The notes: a model not told the origin generated them from the letters alone. 64,000 nt of DNA from an uncultured Bacteroides sp. (GCF_963678425.1 NZ_OY782855.1:1488001-1552000), one strand, 5' to 3'; shown: positions 10,001 to 19,589, counted from the first letter of the stretch. Program-made: numbers and translations.

Positions 10001-10917
10001 TTATTCTGGTCATTAAAGATGTCATAAACTCCATTCCCGGAAAGAGATGACGGATCATTAACATCTTCTTTATATATATTTAAAACCTTTGTTCCTTGTT
10101 TGTTCAGTTCCCAAATACCCTGTCCATCAATACCGGCTAAAATCGTGGAATCAGAATTTGTCTCTATTGCCAGAATTGGCTGTTTAGGAAAACCATTTAT
10201 TTTCACCGGACACAGAGTATGTCTATTCAAATCAAAATAAAACAAGCCATTCCAAGATGTTCCAATCCAAAGTCTTTTCGCTTTATTATCATATAAAAAC
10301 CTGCTAACATGTAAATCAGATTTTGGTCCATTTTTGTAAAGCCACTCCCCTTTCATTGTCTGTTTATTAAATAACCAGATTCCCTTTGGTTTAGCAACGA
10401 ACAAGCAATTGGAGTCATACCAGGCTAGACTATAAGTATCTTCTGAATCTTGAATCTTCATAAGATGCCCTCTCTGATATCGGAATAAACCAGATGAAGT
10501 AGCAATCCAATAACAATTGGTATTATCAATAAGCACGCCAGCAACAACTAAATATTTGTTACTCATCACTTTGCCCATATTAAGGATCAATTCAAATTGA
10601 TCCTTAATCGCGTTGTAACGAAATAGCTGACCATTATTTGAAAAAGCCAATAAGCCAGAGTTTGCATACACAAGTTTTACAGTAATTACATCTGTATTTT
10701 CATATGGAAGTTGATAAATGCGGTAATCATCTCCAGCAAGTCTTAAAATCCCCAATTTAGTAGAAGCCCAGATAAATCCTTTTTTATCTTTGCAAACAGA
10801 TGTAGCAATTCGCATTGAAATTCCATATAAAGAGTTGACATCGTAGAACTTTACATTTGAGGGATGTAATGAGAATATAGTTAGTAAGAGAGTTACAAAA
10901 AAAAGTTTAGTTCTCAT
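7048..10917 (-). CDS. hybrid two-component system regulator (HTCS), sensor kinase plus AraC-type response regulator
   Basis: A one-protein signalling system of the Bacteroides type that senses a periplasmic oligosaccharide and activates the local utilisation genes. Order of parts in 1289 residues: signal peptide, about 650 residues of two-component-regulator propeller repeats, Y_Y_Y domain near 690-750, one membrane span near 755-780 (WWFGLFLFAFIVGVIYL), HisKA with phospho-acceptor H789, ATPase domain with DSGIGIS and GSGIGLLL, receiver domain with phospho-acceptor D1091 (VVSDVMMPNMDG), and a C-terminal AraC helix-turn-helix ending KSPTEI. The H-box is THDIRTSLTLI, where most relatives have HEIRTPLTL. 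It is divergent from a second HTCS and upstream of GH43/susCD-1. I infer that it controls the AGATA-type sites. Confidence 0.95.
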   Translation of the reverse strand: MRTKLFFVTLLLTIFSLHPSNVKFYDVNSLYGISMRIATSVCKDKKGFIWASTKLGILRLAGDDYRIYQLPYENTDVITVKLVYANSGLLAFSNNGQLFRYNAIKDQFELILNMGKVMSNKYLVVAGVLIDNTNCYWIATSSGLFRYQRGHLMKIQDSEDTYSLAWYDSNCLFVAKPKGIWLFNKQTMKGEWLYKNGPKSDLHVSRFLYDNKAKRLWIGTSWNGLFYFDLNRHTLCPVKINGFPKQPILAIETNSDSTILAGIDGQGIWELNKQGTKVLNIYKEDVNDPSSLSGNGVYDIFNDQNKRIWICTYGGGVSFFDKTSPLVDQLTHTINNPNSLINNNVNKIIQDKRGNIWMATDNGISCKEAGTGKWKTFYQNQHNQAPVFISLCEDDKGRIWGGTYSSGIYVLDERTGRELAHYSKETHGSALDNNFVLDIFKDSNGDLWIGGVQGKLICYLSKENKFRNYSTMPINAFAELAPNKILLACTYGLCILDKKTGIIKTLQEGYLVHDVIAIKDEIWICTSGEGLIRYNYKNHKIQKITAASGLPSNYVNSIMYTDGYLWLGTESGLCRLNPKNMEVLTYNTVYPLSRVSFNRGSRCKLNNGQLIWGTSNGAVRFSPESLSKGQSKGAIFFQNLTIAGRSIRSSLSAPLDSLQEVSLNYDQNTLQLELLSIEGVSGAKFSWTLEGFDNGWSQPSENRFIHYSNIPNGTYILKIRLYDCSLSHVIVERSLCITVVPPFWKTWWFGLFLFAFIVGVIYLSLKYYIERFKQQHNEEKIRFFTNTTHDIRTSLTLIKAPIEELSKEQNISDAGKYYLSLATEQARRLSTVVTQLMDFQKVDIRKEQLVLGMVDIVGLIEHRRLMFESFAKKQNVDLHFYSDQDWYQTAVDESMMEKVIDNLISNAIKYSHSDSKVLINVKCEPGNWTLEVKDSGIGISKNAQYQLFREFYRGENAINSKIVGSGIGLLLVKKYVEMHDGNVCCVSEENIGSIFKIVIPFKEVFEEKNKTNAKIEKSVSYVVNNVDSQPLLQQEGLPKQVIRILIVEDNDDLRNFMQSPLQTDFDVLLAEDGVVAWDIIQKQMPDLVVSDVMMPNMDGFELCRLMKSTYETSHIPLILLTALSGEAEQLHGLGLGADDYLTKPFDMNLLVQRIKSIIRNREIIKEKALKLIKGPENKYEQILVNKLNDEFVKKMLEVVRTNIANTEFGKDDFASSMNISSSLLYKKVKSLTDQSPTDFIKMVRLDYALELLQSHRYTVTEVSEFCGFSSLGYFSTVFKKYYGKSPTEI

Positions 10918-11040
10918 TTTAGTTTAAGTTTTTCATATATATTTCTCCACTCTTTATTTTTAAGGTCTATTCTTGGTTAACAAATGTACTTCACAATCTA
11001 CTTCGAGTGGCAGAATTTGAATACACATCCATTTATATAC

Positions 11041-11089
11041 GTTACATCGTCCTAGATTAATGTTACATTATTGTTTGTTCATGCTACAT
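11041..11089 (+). promoter_or_regulatory. three GTTACAT-type direct repeats with 21 bp period upstream of the second HTCS
   Basis: GTTACAT at 11041, GTTACAT at 11062 and GCTACAT at 11083 repeat at exactly 21 bp, so all lie on one face of the helix. The middle one is part of ATGTTACAT (11060-11068), the reverse complement of ATGTAACAT found at 16436 before susC-2. Probably an autoregulatory binding site of the gene at 11172. Confidence 0.5.
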
Positions 11090-11171
11090 CATACCTTATA
11101 TTTCGTTATTATTAGCCTGTTTTTATCTATGAATGATTAAATTTGCAATTGAATATTTAATAATCTATTTT

Positions 11172-14100
11172 ATGAAAATCGCACAAATTTCAACCATCCT
11201 ACTATTCTGCTTTTATATATGTGGATTTGCACAATCCGGGAAATTATTTACTGTTGACAAGGAATTATCCAGCAGTATGGTTAATAAGGTTTCTCAAGAT
11301 TCGAAAGGAAATATCTGGATTGCTACAGAAGATGGTCTTAATTGCTATGATGGTGCCAAATTCCTAACTTTTAAACATAAAAAAGAGGATAAATCATCCA
11401 TTAAAAACAATTATGTACTATCTGTTTTCAATGATAGCCACAATAATCTTTATGTTGGATATGTAAATGGTTTGCAACAATATGACTATGCTTCCGGGAA
11501 ATTCACAGATATACCCTTACTATCAGCCAAGAATAACAGACCTTTAGATGCTTATATCCATATTATTTATGAAAGAAAAAATGGAGACATTTTAATTGGA
11601 ACAGCAGGTCATGGTATGTTCTTATTAAAAAGATACAGCAAACAAGCCAAGCAGGTCATTCTTCGTTCAATACCTAGCTTTTTTATTACTGCTATTCAGG
11701 AAGATAAGAAAGATAATCTTTGGATAGGAACTGAAGGGAAAGGAGTGTTCTGTTTAACTTCAGGCAAGAAACAAGAAACTAAACAATATCTCAATGGACC
11801 AGGATTGGCGAATCTTGACATCTCATGTATGTGTTTAGGACCTGATAATAAAATATATGTCGGTAGTTTAAATAAAGGATTGTTCTCATATAATGCATTT
11901 ACCAATTCTTTTGATGTAGTATCTTACCCAACTAAACTTCCAATAAAAACCCTTTATGTCAATAAGCACCATAAAATCATGGTTGGAACAGATGGAAAAG
12001 GATTAAAAATCTATGACCCAATTTATAAGAAATTTGTAGAAAACAAATACAACATTCCGACTTTCGACTTTACAAAATCAAAAATTCACTCTATTATTGA
12101 AGACAAAGCAGGAGATATCTGGCTAGGCATTTATCAAAAAGGAGTCATGTTATTACCAGCTAATCGAAGCAATTTTAAATATATTGGTCACAAATCTGTT
12201 CTAAAGAACAATATTGGCTCTAATTGTATTATGTCAGTATGCAAGGACCATAATGGAGTTTTATGGATTGGAACAGATAACGATGGCATATACAGTGTTG
12301 CTCCAAACGGAGAAGTTAAATCACATTTCAGCCAAGAAAATGGTTCAAATGTCCCTTCCACAATTATTAGTATTTTTGAAGATTCAGAACAAAATCTATG
12401 GGTAGGTTCCTTTTTTCAAGGTATGGCAAAATTGAATAAAAACACTGGTCATTGTGAATATATACAAGAAATCAATACTGCTTGCGTATTTAGTATTGTA
12501 GAAGACAAAAGTAAGAATCTGTGGATTGGCACAATGGGCTCCGGAGTTTATTCTATGAATATGAGAAATAATCAAATAGTACACTATCCTTCTATACAAG
12601 GACCACAATATAATAAAAAGCTTAATACATTACATAATCGTTGGGTTACAGCCATGTTGCTAACTCATAATAATAAATTATATATCGGAACGTTTGATGG
12701 AATAGGATGCCTGGATTTGAAAACTATGAATTTTGTATCAACGTATAATACAAACAAACTTTTGAGCGGATATATAATTTACACTATATTTGAAGACACA
12801 AAAGGATATATTTGGATTGGTACCTCAGAAGGTATATTATGTATCAATCCTCAAAATCATCAGATAACATCATTTGATATGAAAAACGGATTGCCGAGCA
12901 ATGTTATTTGTGGAATTTGCGGAGACAAACAAGGGAATCTTTGGATTAGTACAAATTATGGTATCTCTAAATATAATCCTATAAAAAAAGTATTCACTAA
13001 TTACTATGCAGACGATGGGTTACAAGGAAATGAATTCAGTAAGAATGCATTATTCAGGGATAAAAATGGAGAAATTATTTTTGGAGGTGTCAACGGAGTT
13101 ACTTCTTTCTATCCTGAAAAAATAACCAATCCGGCAAAAAAACTTGATATACGCATAACAGGATTCTATATTCATGATCAAGCTATTATGAAAGGAGTTA
13201 AATCTGGTTCATACGACATTATTGATACTGCTGTATCTGAAGCAAAGAAATTCCACCTTGCCGCAAGCGATAATTCATTCAGCATCGAATTTTCAGCAAT
13301 GGATTTTTGCAATCCTGAACGAATTACTTTTATGTATGCTCTGAACGACAAGAATTGGAATACTCTTCAACCCGGTGAAAATCATGTTTCATTCAGCAAC
13401 TTGGCTCCAGGAGAATACCATTTCAAAGTAAAAGCTAAGTATTACGAGACCTATTCTGAGATAAAAGAAATTACAATTCTTATATCACCACCATGGTATG
13501 CATCAATGGGTGCTAAAATTATATATTTCATTATAATCATTACGATTTTATATTTTACGCGGCAGCAAATCATGCAACGACGTCAAATTAAGCAGAAACT
13601 TCAGCAACAAGCACATACAGAAGAAATCAATGAAGCGAAACTTCAGTTTTTCATAAACATTTCTCATGAGATACGAACCCCAATGACTTTAATTATTAGT
13701 CCATTGCAAAAACTTATGAAGATAGATAGAGATGAAGAACGTCAAAAGCTGTATCATACTATTTTCAGAAATTCTGAACGAATTCTTGCTTTAATCAATC
13801 AACTAATGGACATCCGTAAAATTGATAAGAAGCAGATGGTTCTGAAATTCTGTAAAACCGACATTGTAAAATTCATACAGAATCAGGCCGAGATATTTGA
13901 AAATCAATCACAAAGCAAGCAGATTAAACTAACGTTTCATTCTGATGTATCTCATCTAAATACATGGATAGATCCAACTAATTTTGATAAGATTATCTTA
14001 AATTTACTGTCCAATGCATTCAAATTCACACCTGAAAAGGGAGAAATAAACATAAGTATCCATATAGGAGAAAACGAGAACGAAAGTGGCGAATTACGTA

Positions 14101-15221
14101 ACTATTACGAAATCATAGTTTCAGACAATGGAATAGCTATCGATAAAGATGAGATAGAGCGCATATTTGAACGTTTTTATCAAATCAAAAACAGCTTAAA
14201 TAATTTCCATATAGGTACTGGCATTGGCCTTCATCTGACACGTTCTCTGGTACAACTGCATCATGGAATTATTAGAGCTGAAAATAATGAAAACGGGAAA
14301 GGCTGCCGTTTCATTATCCGTCTGCCTCTGGGTAATCATTTCCTGGCCCCTGAAGAAATGTTTATGGAAAAGGCAGAACAAGATATAACAGATAGCCGGA
14401 TAACAATCCAGGAAAAATCTGATAACAATAATATTGTATCAATAAAAACAAAAACTAAGTATAAGATATTAATTGTAGAGGATGATGAAGAGATCCGCAA
14501 ATATCTAGAAGATGAATTAGGAAATGAATTCCATATTACAGAAAGTTGTAATGGTAAAGAAGCTCTTGCTATAATATTTAAAAAAGCTCCGGATTTAGTC
14601 ATCAGTGACGTAATGATGCCAGAGATGGATGGAATGACACTTTGTCGCAAGATTAAGCAGAATATTAATATAAACCATATTCCAGTTGTTTTACTAACAG
14701 CTAAAACCAGAGAAGAAGATAATTTAGAAGGGCTGGATGTTGGAGCTGACAGTTATATCACAAAACCTTTTAACATCGATATAGTAAGAAAAACCATTCA
14801 AAATCTTATCAAAAATAGAGAGACCCTGAAAAACAATTTAACCGGGCAACAAAATCAAGGAGATAAATTAGATAAAATTAGTATCAAAACGCCTGACGAA
14901 AAACTAATGGATAGGGTAATGTCTGTAATAAACAAAAACATCAGTAATGCAGATTTTAACGTAGAAATCTTAGCATCAGAAGTTGGCATCAGCAGAGTTC
15001 ACTTACATCGTAAGTTAAAAGAGCTGACCAATCAAACTACTCGCGACCTAATCCGTAATATACGTTTGCAACAAGCAGCATCCTTATTAAAAGAAAAAGA
15101 TCAGAATATTAGTGAAGTAGCATATGCTACAGGATTTGTCAGTACAACTTACTTTTCTACTGCTTTTAAAGAATTATATGGAATAACTCCCAAAGAGTAT
15201 ATCGAACAATCTAAAAAGTAA
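11172..15221 (+). CDS. hybrid two-component system regulator (HTCS), second copy
   Basis: Same architecture as its divergent neighbour. I start at 11172 rather than the in-frame ATG at 11133, because MKIAQISTILLFCFYICGFAQ is a clean signal peptide and the longer form adds a hydrophobic N-tail in front of it. From the new start: propeller repeats to about residue 680, Y_Y_Y domain about 700-765, one membrane span (IIYFIIIITILYFT), HisKA with H832 in SHEIRTPMTLI, ATPase domain, receiver with D1146 (VISDVMMPEMDG), and an AraC helix-turn-helix at the end. The G1 box reads DNGIAI, where DxGxGI is usual. Position next to the esterase and susCD-2 suggests it controls those genes. Confidence 0.94.
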   Translation: MKIAQISTILLFCFYICGFAQSGKLFTVDKELSSSMVNKVSQDSKGNIWIATEDGLNCYDGAKFLTFKHKKEDKSSIKNNYVLSVFNDSHNNLYVGYVNGLQQYDYASGKFTDIPLLSAKNNRPLDAYIHIIYERKNGDILIGTAGHGMFLLKRYSKQAKQVILRSIPSFFITAIQEDKKDNLWIGTEGKGVFCLTSGKKQETKQYLNGPGLANLDISCMCLGPDNKIYVGSLNKGLFSYNAFTNSFDVVSYPTKLPIKTLYVNKHHKIMVGTDGKGLKIYDPIYKKFVENKYNIPTFDFTKSKIHSIIEDKAGDIWLGIYQKGVMLLPANRSNFKYIGHKSVLKNNIGSNCIMSVCKDHNGVLWIGTDNDGIYSVAPNGEVKSHFSQENGSNVPSTIISIFEDSEQNLWVGSFFQGMAKLNKNTGHCEYIQEINTACVFSIVEDKSKNLWIGTMGSGVYSMNMRNNQIVHYPSIQGPQYNKKLNTLHNRWVTAMLLTHNNKLYIGTFDGIGCLDLKTMNFVSTYNTNKLLSGYIIYTIFEDTKGYIWIGTSEGILCINPQNHQITSFDMKNGLPSNVICGICGDKQGNLWISTNYGISKYNPIKKVFTNYYADDGLQGNEFSKNALFRDKNGEIIFGGVNGVTSFYPEKITNPAKKLDIRITGFYIHDQAIMKGVKSGSYDIIDTAVSEAKKFHLAASDNSFSIEFSAMDFCNPERITFMYALNDKNWNTLQPGENHVSFSNLAPGEYHFKVKAKYYETYSEIKEITILISPPWYASMGAKIIYFIIIITILYFTRQQIMQRRQIKQKLQQQAHTEEINEAKLQFFINISHEIRTPMTLIISPLQKLMKIDRDEERQKLYHTIFRNSERILALINQLMDIRKIDKKQMVLKFCKTDIVKFIQNQAEIFENQSQSKQIKLTFHSDVSHLNTWIDPTNFDKIILNLLSNAFKFTPEKGEINISIHIGENENESGELRNYYEIIVSDNGIAIDKDEIERIFERFYQIKNSLNNFHIGTGIGLHLTRSLVQLHHGIIRAENNENGKGCRFIIRLPLGNHFLAPEEMFMEKAEQDITDSRITIQEKSDNNNIVSIKTKTKYKILIVEDDEEIRKYLEDELGNEFHITESCNGKEALAIIFKKAPDLVISDVMMPEMDGMTLCRKIKQNININHIPVVLLTAKTREEDNLEGLDVGADSYITKPFNIDIVRKTIQNLIKNRETLKNNLTGQQNQGDKLDKISIKTPDEKLMDRVMSVINKNISNADFNVEILASEVGISRVHLHRKLKELTNQTTRDLIRNIRLQQAASLLKEKDQNISEVAYATGFVSTTYFSTAFKELYGITPKEYIEQSKK

Positions 15222-15224
15222 TCT

Positions 15225-15269
15225 AAAAATGCGTAAGATATTACATTTATGATATCTTACGCATTTTTT
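15225..15269. terminator. bidirectional rho-independent terminator between HTCS-2 and the esterase
   Basis: Near-perfect hairpin with AAAAATGCGTAAGATAT and its complement around a ~10 nt loop, flanked by A-run and T-run. It separates the convergent HTCS-2 (stop 15221) and esterase (stop 15296) genes and can end both transcripts. Confidence 0.9.
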
Positions 15270-15295
15270 AATAAAAAGAGATCAATCAACAGACA

Positions 15296-16147
15296 TTATT
15301 TCATATTATTTGAAACAATGATTAGTACCTCTTTCAATGATGGGCGCCAATAATTCCAATCATGCCCACCATCCTTAATGCGTAATTCATATTTTATATT
15401 CTGAAGTCTAAAAGCACTTATAAGATCAATATTGGCATCATAAGTAAAATCATCATCGCCACAATCAATAAACCAATGAACTTTTCTCAACGAATCCAGC
15501 TTTGTAGCCGAAGCACTTTGTATTGACTTGATAGGATTATTGTCATCTATAATTTGTTGACGCCAAGTTGCAGAAGAATCTTTCTTCAAAAAAGCCAAAT
15601 CCTGACTTCTCAAATAACTGCTCATACCGTATACGGTATTAAACATTTCAGGGTGATAAACCCCATAAACTACAGATGCGCCTCCTCCCATAGAATAGCC
15701 CGCTACAGCCCGATGCTTTTTATCTGAGATTACACGATAATGGCTTTCAATGAAAGGGACAAATTCCTTGAAGAAGAAATCTTCATATTTCCAATGACTA
15801 GCATTAAACCAGATCATATTGTTTTTATTACCTTCGGGGCAAACAACAATCATTTCTTTACACAATCCATTTGCTATTAAACTATCAGCAGTTGTTTGTA
15901 ATCCACCGTATACGACCCAATCTGTATTCGAACAATTCCCACCATGTAATAGATAAAGCACAGGATAAGTTCGTGCTTTATCTGTATTATAACTAGGGGG
16001 AAGATATATGGTATACTCACGTTCACTAATTCCATTAAGCATTGTACATGTCATCTTTGTAAAATCGACTTTGCTTTTGGCCTTAATACAGGCTGGATTA
16101 ACAAAAAAAATAAGAAATAAAAAAACGAATGATATCCTTCTTTTCAT
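15296..16147 (-). CDS. secreted CE1-like esterase (feruloyl / acetyl esterase fold, esterase D family)
   Basis: Alpha/beta-hydrolase expected to cut ester decorations, such as feruloyl or acetyl groups, from hemicellulose fragments. Signal region 1-23. YPVLYLLHGG is the oxyanion-hole segment (about 61-70), GYSMGGG holds the nucleophile Ser152, FIDCGDDDF near 222 offers the acid, and KDGGHDWNYW near 258-267 holds the catalytic His. 283 residues is a single-domain size, without the N-terminal CBM48-like domain present in the esterase at 37048. Monocistronic, divergent from susC-2, with ATGT(A/G)AC-type motifs upstream. Acetyl versus feruloyl specificity cannot be told. Confidence 0.85.
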   Translation of the reverse strand: MKRRISFVFLFLIFFVNPACIKAKSKVDFTKMTCTMLNGISEREYTIYLPPSYNTDKARTYPVLYLLHGGNCSNTDWVVYGGLQTTADSLIANGLCKEMIVVCPEGNKNNMIWFNASHWKYEDFFFKEFVPFIESHYRVISDKKHRAVAGYSMGGGASVVYGVYHPEMFNTVYGMSSYLRSQDLAFLKKDSSATWRQQIIDDNNPIKSIQSASATKLDSLRKVHWFIDCGDDDFTYDANIDLISAFRLQNIKYELRIKDGGHDWNYWRPSLKEVLIIVSNNMK

Positions 16148-16539
16148 AATATATTAAATTGAATTCAATGTTGCACAAAAGTAATAAGGCTAATTAGATA
16201 ACACAAAGAACTAAGTAACATAAACCTTTGCTGATGTGACACTTATTAAAATATTATCCTATCTCATTTTCATTACAAAGCAGCTTCAGATTTTACTCTA
16301 TTAAAATATAATCCAACTTTTCTTTTCGTAACATACTTTTGTTTTCTCGTTACTTTTCACACGATTTTTTTAATAAAAAAAACAATTTCTTTTAATGTAA
16401 TACCATTAATGAAGATGTAAGATATCCAATGGTATATGTAACATCATTATGATAATGAGTAATAATCATCAAAGTATCTTTGCCAAAGATTTAAAAGTCT
16501 ATCTTAAATTTCTTTTCTCAATTAATAATAGTAATAATT
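16148..16539. promoter_or_regulatory. divergent control region between esterase and susC-2
   Basis: Motifs of one type recur on the plus strand. AAGTAACAT at 16213 and ATGTGAC at 16234 are 21 bp apart, GTAACAT is at 16328, and ATGTAA at 16395, 16415 and 16436 has steps of 20 and 21 bp. The last is part of ATGTAACAT, the reverse complement of the site before HTCS-2. Downstream, TATCTTTGC at 16475-16483 is a perfect -7 box 57 bp ahead of the susC-2 start. I infer HTCS-2 binding to both divergent promoters. Confidence 0.5.
16475..16483 (+). promoter_or_regulatory. -7 promoter box of susC-2
   Basis: TATCTTTGC fits the Bacteroides TAnnTTTG form, lies 32 bp after the last ATGTAAC half site and 57 bp before the ATG. 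No clear -33 TTTG, as expected for an activated promoter. Confidence 0.55.
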
Positions 16540-19500
16540 ATGAAAAACAAATGTTTTTATTTAAAGTCACTAATCCTGATGGCCTTTTTCTGTTCTATTC
16601 CTCTATGGGCAGCAGCGCAAGGACATTTAGTGAAGGGTGTAGTTAAAGATGTCACAGGGGAACCAATTATTGGTGCCAGTGTTGTAGAAGTTGGTACAAC
16701 TAATGGTACAATCACTGACATTTCCGGTAACTTTTCTATTAAAGTATCTCAAAAAGGCAAAATTGCTGTTTCATTTGTAGGTTATCAGGCACAGACTGTA
16801 GATGTGGCTGGTAAAACAAATATTGAAATTGCTATGAAAGAAAATACGGCCTTATTAAATGAAGTGGTAGTAATCGGTTATGGTACTGCAAAAAAGAGTG
16901 ATTTGACAGGTGCTGTAATGAGTGCAAACGTTAAGGACTTTGAAAAAACGCCGAACACCAACATTATACAATCATTGCAGGGTACTGTTCCTGGATTGAA
17001 TGTAGGCCAAATTACTACTGCCGGTGGCACACCTAACATTTCCATTCGTGGTACAAACACGATCTCAGGTAACACCAACGTATTGATCGTATTAGATGGT
17101 ATTATTTACAATGGTTCTCTTTCCTCAATTAATCCAGCAGATATAGAATCTGTCGATGTGTTAAAGGATGCCAGTGCTACTGCTGTTTATGGTGCTCAAG
17201 CTGCCAACGGTGTATTGTTGATTACTTCAAAGAGAGGTAAAGCCGGAAAAGCCAAAATTAATTTCGCATCTTCTTACAGTGTTCAAAATCCTACTCGCGA
17301 TTTACATCCAATGAACCGTGAGCAAATGTTGAATTGGGATACAGAAGTATTATGGCATCAAGCGTATACAGAAGAATCTGGATATACACAAAAGAAATCA
17401 GATTTCAACCTAGCCAAATGGATGCCAGATCCTTCTTATCAGTTGGATAGCAATGGTAATATTGCTTCAAATGATTACAATTGGTGGAATCAATTCACTC
17501 GTACAGGTACAATCTTAGAAAATAAGTTCAGTGTCTCTGGAGGGAATGACGGTTTATCTTATTTGTTATCATTAGGAAATACGACTCAAAAAAATATGCT
17601 CTTAAATGATGATTTCAAGAGAAATAGTATCCGAGTTAACTTAGATGCACAACCACGTAAATGGTGGAAAATGGGACTTCAGGCATTCGGATCATTTGTA
17701 AATCAGGATGGTCAGGAAACTTATTTGCCATTCCTGGTTCAGATGTCACCTTTGGCACTCCCGTACGATGAAAGCGGTAATATGATTTCATACCCTATGC
17801 GTACAGCTGTAGAGAATCCATTTCATGGTTCAATGATAGATGATTGTGAACGTCATAACTACTTCTTTGCAAATCTTTATTCTGAATTTCAATTGCCACT
17901 TAAAGGTTTGACTTATCGTGTTAACTTCGGTAATAACTATACTGTAAACGAACATAATTATGCCAGTAAATATGCATATAGTGAGAACGGTGAAGCTTAC
18001 AAGAATTACTCAGTCTATAATGATTATACACTTGATAATATCTTCAACTATAACAACAACTTTGGCAAACACAGCCTTAGTGCAACTTTCGTTTATGGTG
18101 CAATCCGTCGTAAGTATTCGTACACTAATGCAGATGCAAACACATTTGCACGTATGATCTTAGGTTATAATAGTTTGGAACAAGGAACCAACCAATTTAC
18201 TTATTCAGATGCCTGGAAGGAAACCCTATTGTATCAGATGTTCCGTGTCAACTATAAATTCAATGACCGTTATTTAGTTACTACAACAGTAAGACGCGAT
18301 GGCTATTCTGGATTTGCAGCCAACAACAAGAATGCAATTTTCCCTTCAGTTGCTTTAGGCTGGGTCGTTTCAGAAGAACCATTCTTCAAAATTCCATGGT
18401 TTAATTATTTGAAATTACGCGCCGGATATGGCGTCAGTGGTAACCAAACCTCAAGATATGCTTCATTGGCAAAAGTTAATTCTGAAACCGGCTATATCTT
18501 TGGTGATGGTAGTACCGGCGTAATCCGTCAGGAATTGACTTCTATGCAGAATAAAGATCTGAAATGGGAAAAAACAGATGGTCTAAATTTTGGATTTGAC
18601 TACGCTTTTCTAAACAATCACATCACAGGTTCATTGGAAGTCTATAAAACAACAACTCATGACTTGTTGTATAATGTAGCAATTCCTTCTATTACTGGTT
18701 TTACTACTATTGCATCCAATGTAGGCAAGCTAAATAATAAAGGTATTGAATTTACAGTGACTTCACACAATATCAATAATAAAGACTTTGAATGGAACAC
18801 TACGTTCAATATTTCTTCAAACTCTAATAAAATTGCATCTCTAACTGGACAAGACAGTAACGGAGATGGCAAAGAAGATGATTTAGTAGCTAGTGGTTTG
18901 TTTATCGGAAAGTCGATTTCTTCTCTTTACGATTACAAAGTTGACGGAATTTACCAGATTGGTGACAAGATTCCTGAAGGATTCTACCCTGGTAACTATA
19001 GAATTGTTGATACCAATAAGGATGGAAAGATTACGTCTGATGACCGTGTAGTTCTGGGCAAGACAGATCCTGCATACCGTTTTGGTATTATGAATAAGCT
19101 TAGATATAAAAATCTTTCTTTGAGCTTCTTTATAAATTCTGTACAAGGTGGCAAAAATGGCTTTATGGGTAGAAATTCATATTATGTAAATCAAGATGAC
19201 AATGCCATTCGTTACAATCGTTTCTCAGAACAAGCAGACAAATTCTGGTCACCAAGTAATCCTGACGGTATTTATGCAAGATCTTATACTGGTGGAAAAA
19301 TCACTCCTAACTTATATCAGAAGAGAGACTTTGTTCGCTTGCAAGATGTTACTTTAAGCTACGATTTGCCAAAATCAATCATTTCTCGTATTGGCATTGA
19401 TGGACTTAATATCTACTTTAACTGCAAGAACCTACTAACATTTAGTGGATGGCATGGATGGGATCCAGAAGCAAACAATACTTACACAGACGATAGTGGT

Positions 19501-19578
19501 ACACATATTACTGGAAGTACATATGACAATAGACCTGTTATGAGAAGTTTTACTGGTGGTATTAATATTTCATTTTAA
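16540..19578 (+). CDS. SusC/RagA-family TonB-dependent outer-membrane transporter (PUL pair 2)
   Basis: Outer-membrane oligosaccharide importer paired with the SusD-like gene 11 bp downstream. 1012 residues: signal peptide ending near LWAAAQ (about 27), carboxypeptidase-regulatory-like domain about 30-105 with GEPIIGASVVEVGT, TonB box/plug entry NEVVVIGYGTAKK, plug motifs ISIRGTNTI and VLKDASATAVYGAQAANG, and a beta-barrel ending GGINISF. It is clearly different in sequence from the first SusC, so it is likely tuned to a different product of the same polysaccharide. The start at 16540 is chosen because it gives a clean signal peptide; the overlapping frame at 16449 is a shadow. Confidence 0.96.
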   Translation: MKNKCFYLKSLILMAFFCSIPLWAAAQGHLVKGVVKDVTGEPIIGASVVEVGTTNGTITDISGNFSIKVSQKGKIAVSFVGYQAQTVDVAGKTNIEIAMKENTALLNEVVVIGYGTAKKSDLTGAVMSANVKDFEKTPNTNIIQSLQGTVPGLNVGQITTAGGTPNISIRGTNTISGNTNVLIVLDGIIYNGSLSSINPADIESVDVLKDASATAVYGAQAANGVLLITSKRGKAGKAKINFASSYSVQNPTRDLHPMNREQMLNWDTEVLWHQAYTEESGYTQKKSDFNLAKWMPDPSYQLDSNGNIASNDYNWWNQFTRTGTILENKFSVSGGNDGLSYLLSLGNTTQKNMLLNDDFKRNSIRVNLDAQPRKWWKMGLQAFGSFVNQDGQETYLPFLVQMSPLALPYDESGNMISYPMRTAVENPFHGSMIDDCERHNYFFANLYSEFQLPLKGLTYRVNFGNNYTVNEHNYASKYAYSENGEAYKNYSVYNDYTLDNIFNYNNNFGKHSLSATFVYGAIRRKYSYTNADANTFARMILGYNSLEQGTNQFTYSDAWKETLLYQMFRVNYKFNDRYLVTTTVRRDGYSGFAANNKNAIFPSVALGWVVSEEPFFKIPWFNYLKLRAGYGVSGNQTSRYASLAKVNSETGYIFGDGSTGVIRQELTSMQNKDLKWEKTDGLNFGFDYAFLNNHITGSLEVYKTTTHDLLYNVAIPSITGFTTIASNVGKLNNKGIEFTVTSHNINNKDFEWNTTFNISSNSNKIASLTGQDSNGDGKEDDLVASGLFIGKSISSLYDYKVDGIYQIGDKIPEGFYPGNYRIVDTNKDGKITSDDRVVLGKTDPAYRFGIMNKLRYKNLSLSFFINSVQGGKNGFMGRNSYYVNQDDNAIRYNRFSEQADKFWSPSNPDGIYARSYTGGKITPNLYQKRDFVRLQDVTLSYDLPKSIISRIGIDGLNIYFNCKNLLTFSGWHGWDPEANNTYTDDSGTHITGSTYDNRPVMRSFTGGINISF

Positions 19579-19589
19579 TTATTATAGAC

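Noticed and set aside
14336..14650. Minus-strand 104-codon gene inside the second regulator
   Set aside because: Lies within the receiver-domain coding region; an antisense shadow.
16449..16646. Alternative upstream gene or start before susC-2
   Set aside because: Different frame from susC-2, spans the -7 box and has no signal features.
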